In this document: positions 63,307 to 64,000 of the stretch, one piece after another
How the letters are laid out: every line of letters starts with the position of its first letter
Position numbering within the stretch: position 1 is the first letter of the stretch
From: Owenia fusiformis
Taxonomy: Eukaryota; Annelida; Polychaeta; Sabellida; Oweniidae
DNA length: 64,000 nucleotides
Direction of reading: 5' to 3'
Assembly (NCBI GenBank): GCA_903813345.2
Contig: CAIIXF020000011.1
Coordinates: forward strand, 501,001-565,000
Notes under the pieces: model-generated
Seen by the model: only the letters and a program-made list of their open reading frames with translations
What the model was told of the DNA's origin: nothing
The model's database searches: none
Translations under genes and position numbers: made by a program

Positions 63307-64000
63307 CTATAAAGGTATGTCATTTATTTTATTTTGTTTGAACAAAGACTTAAAAATTGAGAGTGAGGCTGCTTGTCGAATATGATGAGATATAGAATTC
63401 CAGATTTGCTGACCTTGCACTTTCAGTGAATAAAGGCCAATATTTGTTTTGAACTTGAAGGCATGGATATCATGTGAATGTCTAGTTTGATACCGATGAA
63501 TGTCAACATTTAACGTAAAATAGTTTTCAAAAATCTTGCGGTGGACTAATATATTGTTATACCAGCAATAAACAAAAATTCCAACATTTAATTGATAGAT
63601 ATCATGCACTGGAAGTATTCTAAATTGTTTGAAAAGTGGAGCCGAGTGCTCAAACCTGTCTTTTCCTGCCATGAGACGAAGGTATGATTTTTGTAATTTG
63701 AGTAGTTTATCCAAAGCTGAATATGCTCCGGCCCAAATGATTGTGCAATAATTCAAGTAGGAATATATTAAAGAATTATAAATTGCTAACATACTTTTTA
63801 TGTTTAGCAAGTATCTGCATTTGAATGAGATTCCAATGGTTCTAGATATTTTTCTTTCTACATTTTTTATGTGACTTTTCCAGTCAAGGAATTCATCAAT
63901 TGTTACTCCCAAAAAATTTATTTCATGAACCCTATCAATTTGTTTTCCATTTATAAATATTTCAATTTGTTGACAAATCTTTTTTCGTTTTTTGGAGAAG
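63307..64000 (-). CDS. C-terminal part of a LINE reverse transcriptase ORF, cut by the window edge
   Basis: On the minus strand one frame is open from the window edge to a stop at 63307. It reads INGKQIDRVHEINFLGVTID, then DWKSHIKNVERKIS, YLNYCTIIWAGAY, LQKSYLRLMAG and SLKVQGQQIWNSI. This is the thumb and C-terminal region of Jockey/RTE-like non-LTR reverse transcriptases; the catalytic part would lie beyond the edge. No stop interrupts these 230 codons, so it is a fairly young copy. A small gap separates it from the MITE ending at 63235. Confidence 0.85.
   Translation of the reverse strand, partial: FSKKRKKICQQIEIFINGKQIDRVHEINFLGVTIDEFLDWKSHIKNVERKISRTIGISFKCRYLLNIKSMLAIYNSLIYSYLNYCTIIWAGAYSALDKLLKLQKSYLRLMAGKDRFEHSAPLFKQFRILPVHDIYQLNVGIFVYCWYNNILVHRKIFENYFTLNVDIHRYQTRHSHDIHAFKFKTNIGLYSLKVQGQQIWNSISHHIRQAASLSIFKSLFKQNKINDIPL

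Overview
The window looks like nuclear DNA from an animal, most likely a marine lophotrochozoan and possibly a mollusc. It is AT-rich, its genes are split into many short exons with GT/AG introns, and it is full of terminal-inverted-repeat (TIR) and fold-back elements, minisatellites and decayed LINE sequence. The extracellular gene families present (tyrosinase, Kunitz, VWC, WSC) and tracts such as the GACGGACGGA run fit that group. The taxonomic call is inference. No prokaryotic features are present.

Four protein-coding genes can be reconstructed with splice phases that agree throughout. (1) On the minus strand, 16185-21425, six exons encode a 519-residue ectonucleotide pyrophosphatase/phosphodiesterase of the ENPP4/5 type. 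A 2.3-kb TIR element lies exactly between its first two coding exons. (2) On the plus strand, 22280-36789, 23 exons encode a 1833-residue secreted mosaic protein: coiled coil, VWC, EGF, Kunitz, VWC-like, tyrosinase, Cys module, then a second EGF, Kunitz, pentapeptide repeat, VWC-like, tyrosinase, Cys module, and a VWC tail. Both tyrosinase domains have lost copper-ligand histidines. (3) On the plus strand, 40148-45374, five exons encode a secreted protein with three WSC domains. (4) On the plus strand, 54804-59235, five exons encode a 162-residue secreted Cys-containing protein. Genes 1 and 2 are divergent, with about 855 bp between their start codons. All four products would enter the secretory pathway or sit at the cell surface or matrix.

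The most unusual pattern is that tandem repeats in the last three genes repeatedly span exon-intron boundaries. They multiply a 3' splice site plus the start of an exon (WSC gene, small secreted gene), or a 5' splice site plus the end of an exon (exon 20 of the tyrosinase mosaic, exon 4 of the small gene). Together with the element filling an ENPP intron, this suggests a genome in which introns are being made and rearranged by duplication and by transposons.

The rest is repeat-rich intergenic sequence. It runs as follows: 1-16 kb with several minisatellites and at least six TIR elements; 37-40 kb with hairpins; 45.5-54.5 kb with fold-back elements, one of which flanks a non-LTR reverse transcriptase relic; 59-64 kb with a minisatellite, a MITE and the C-terminal end of a second LINE on the minus strand running off the window edge.
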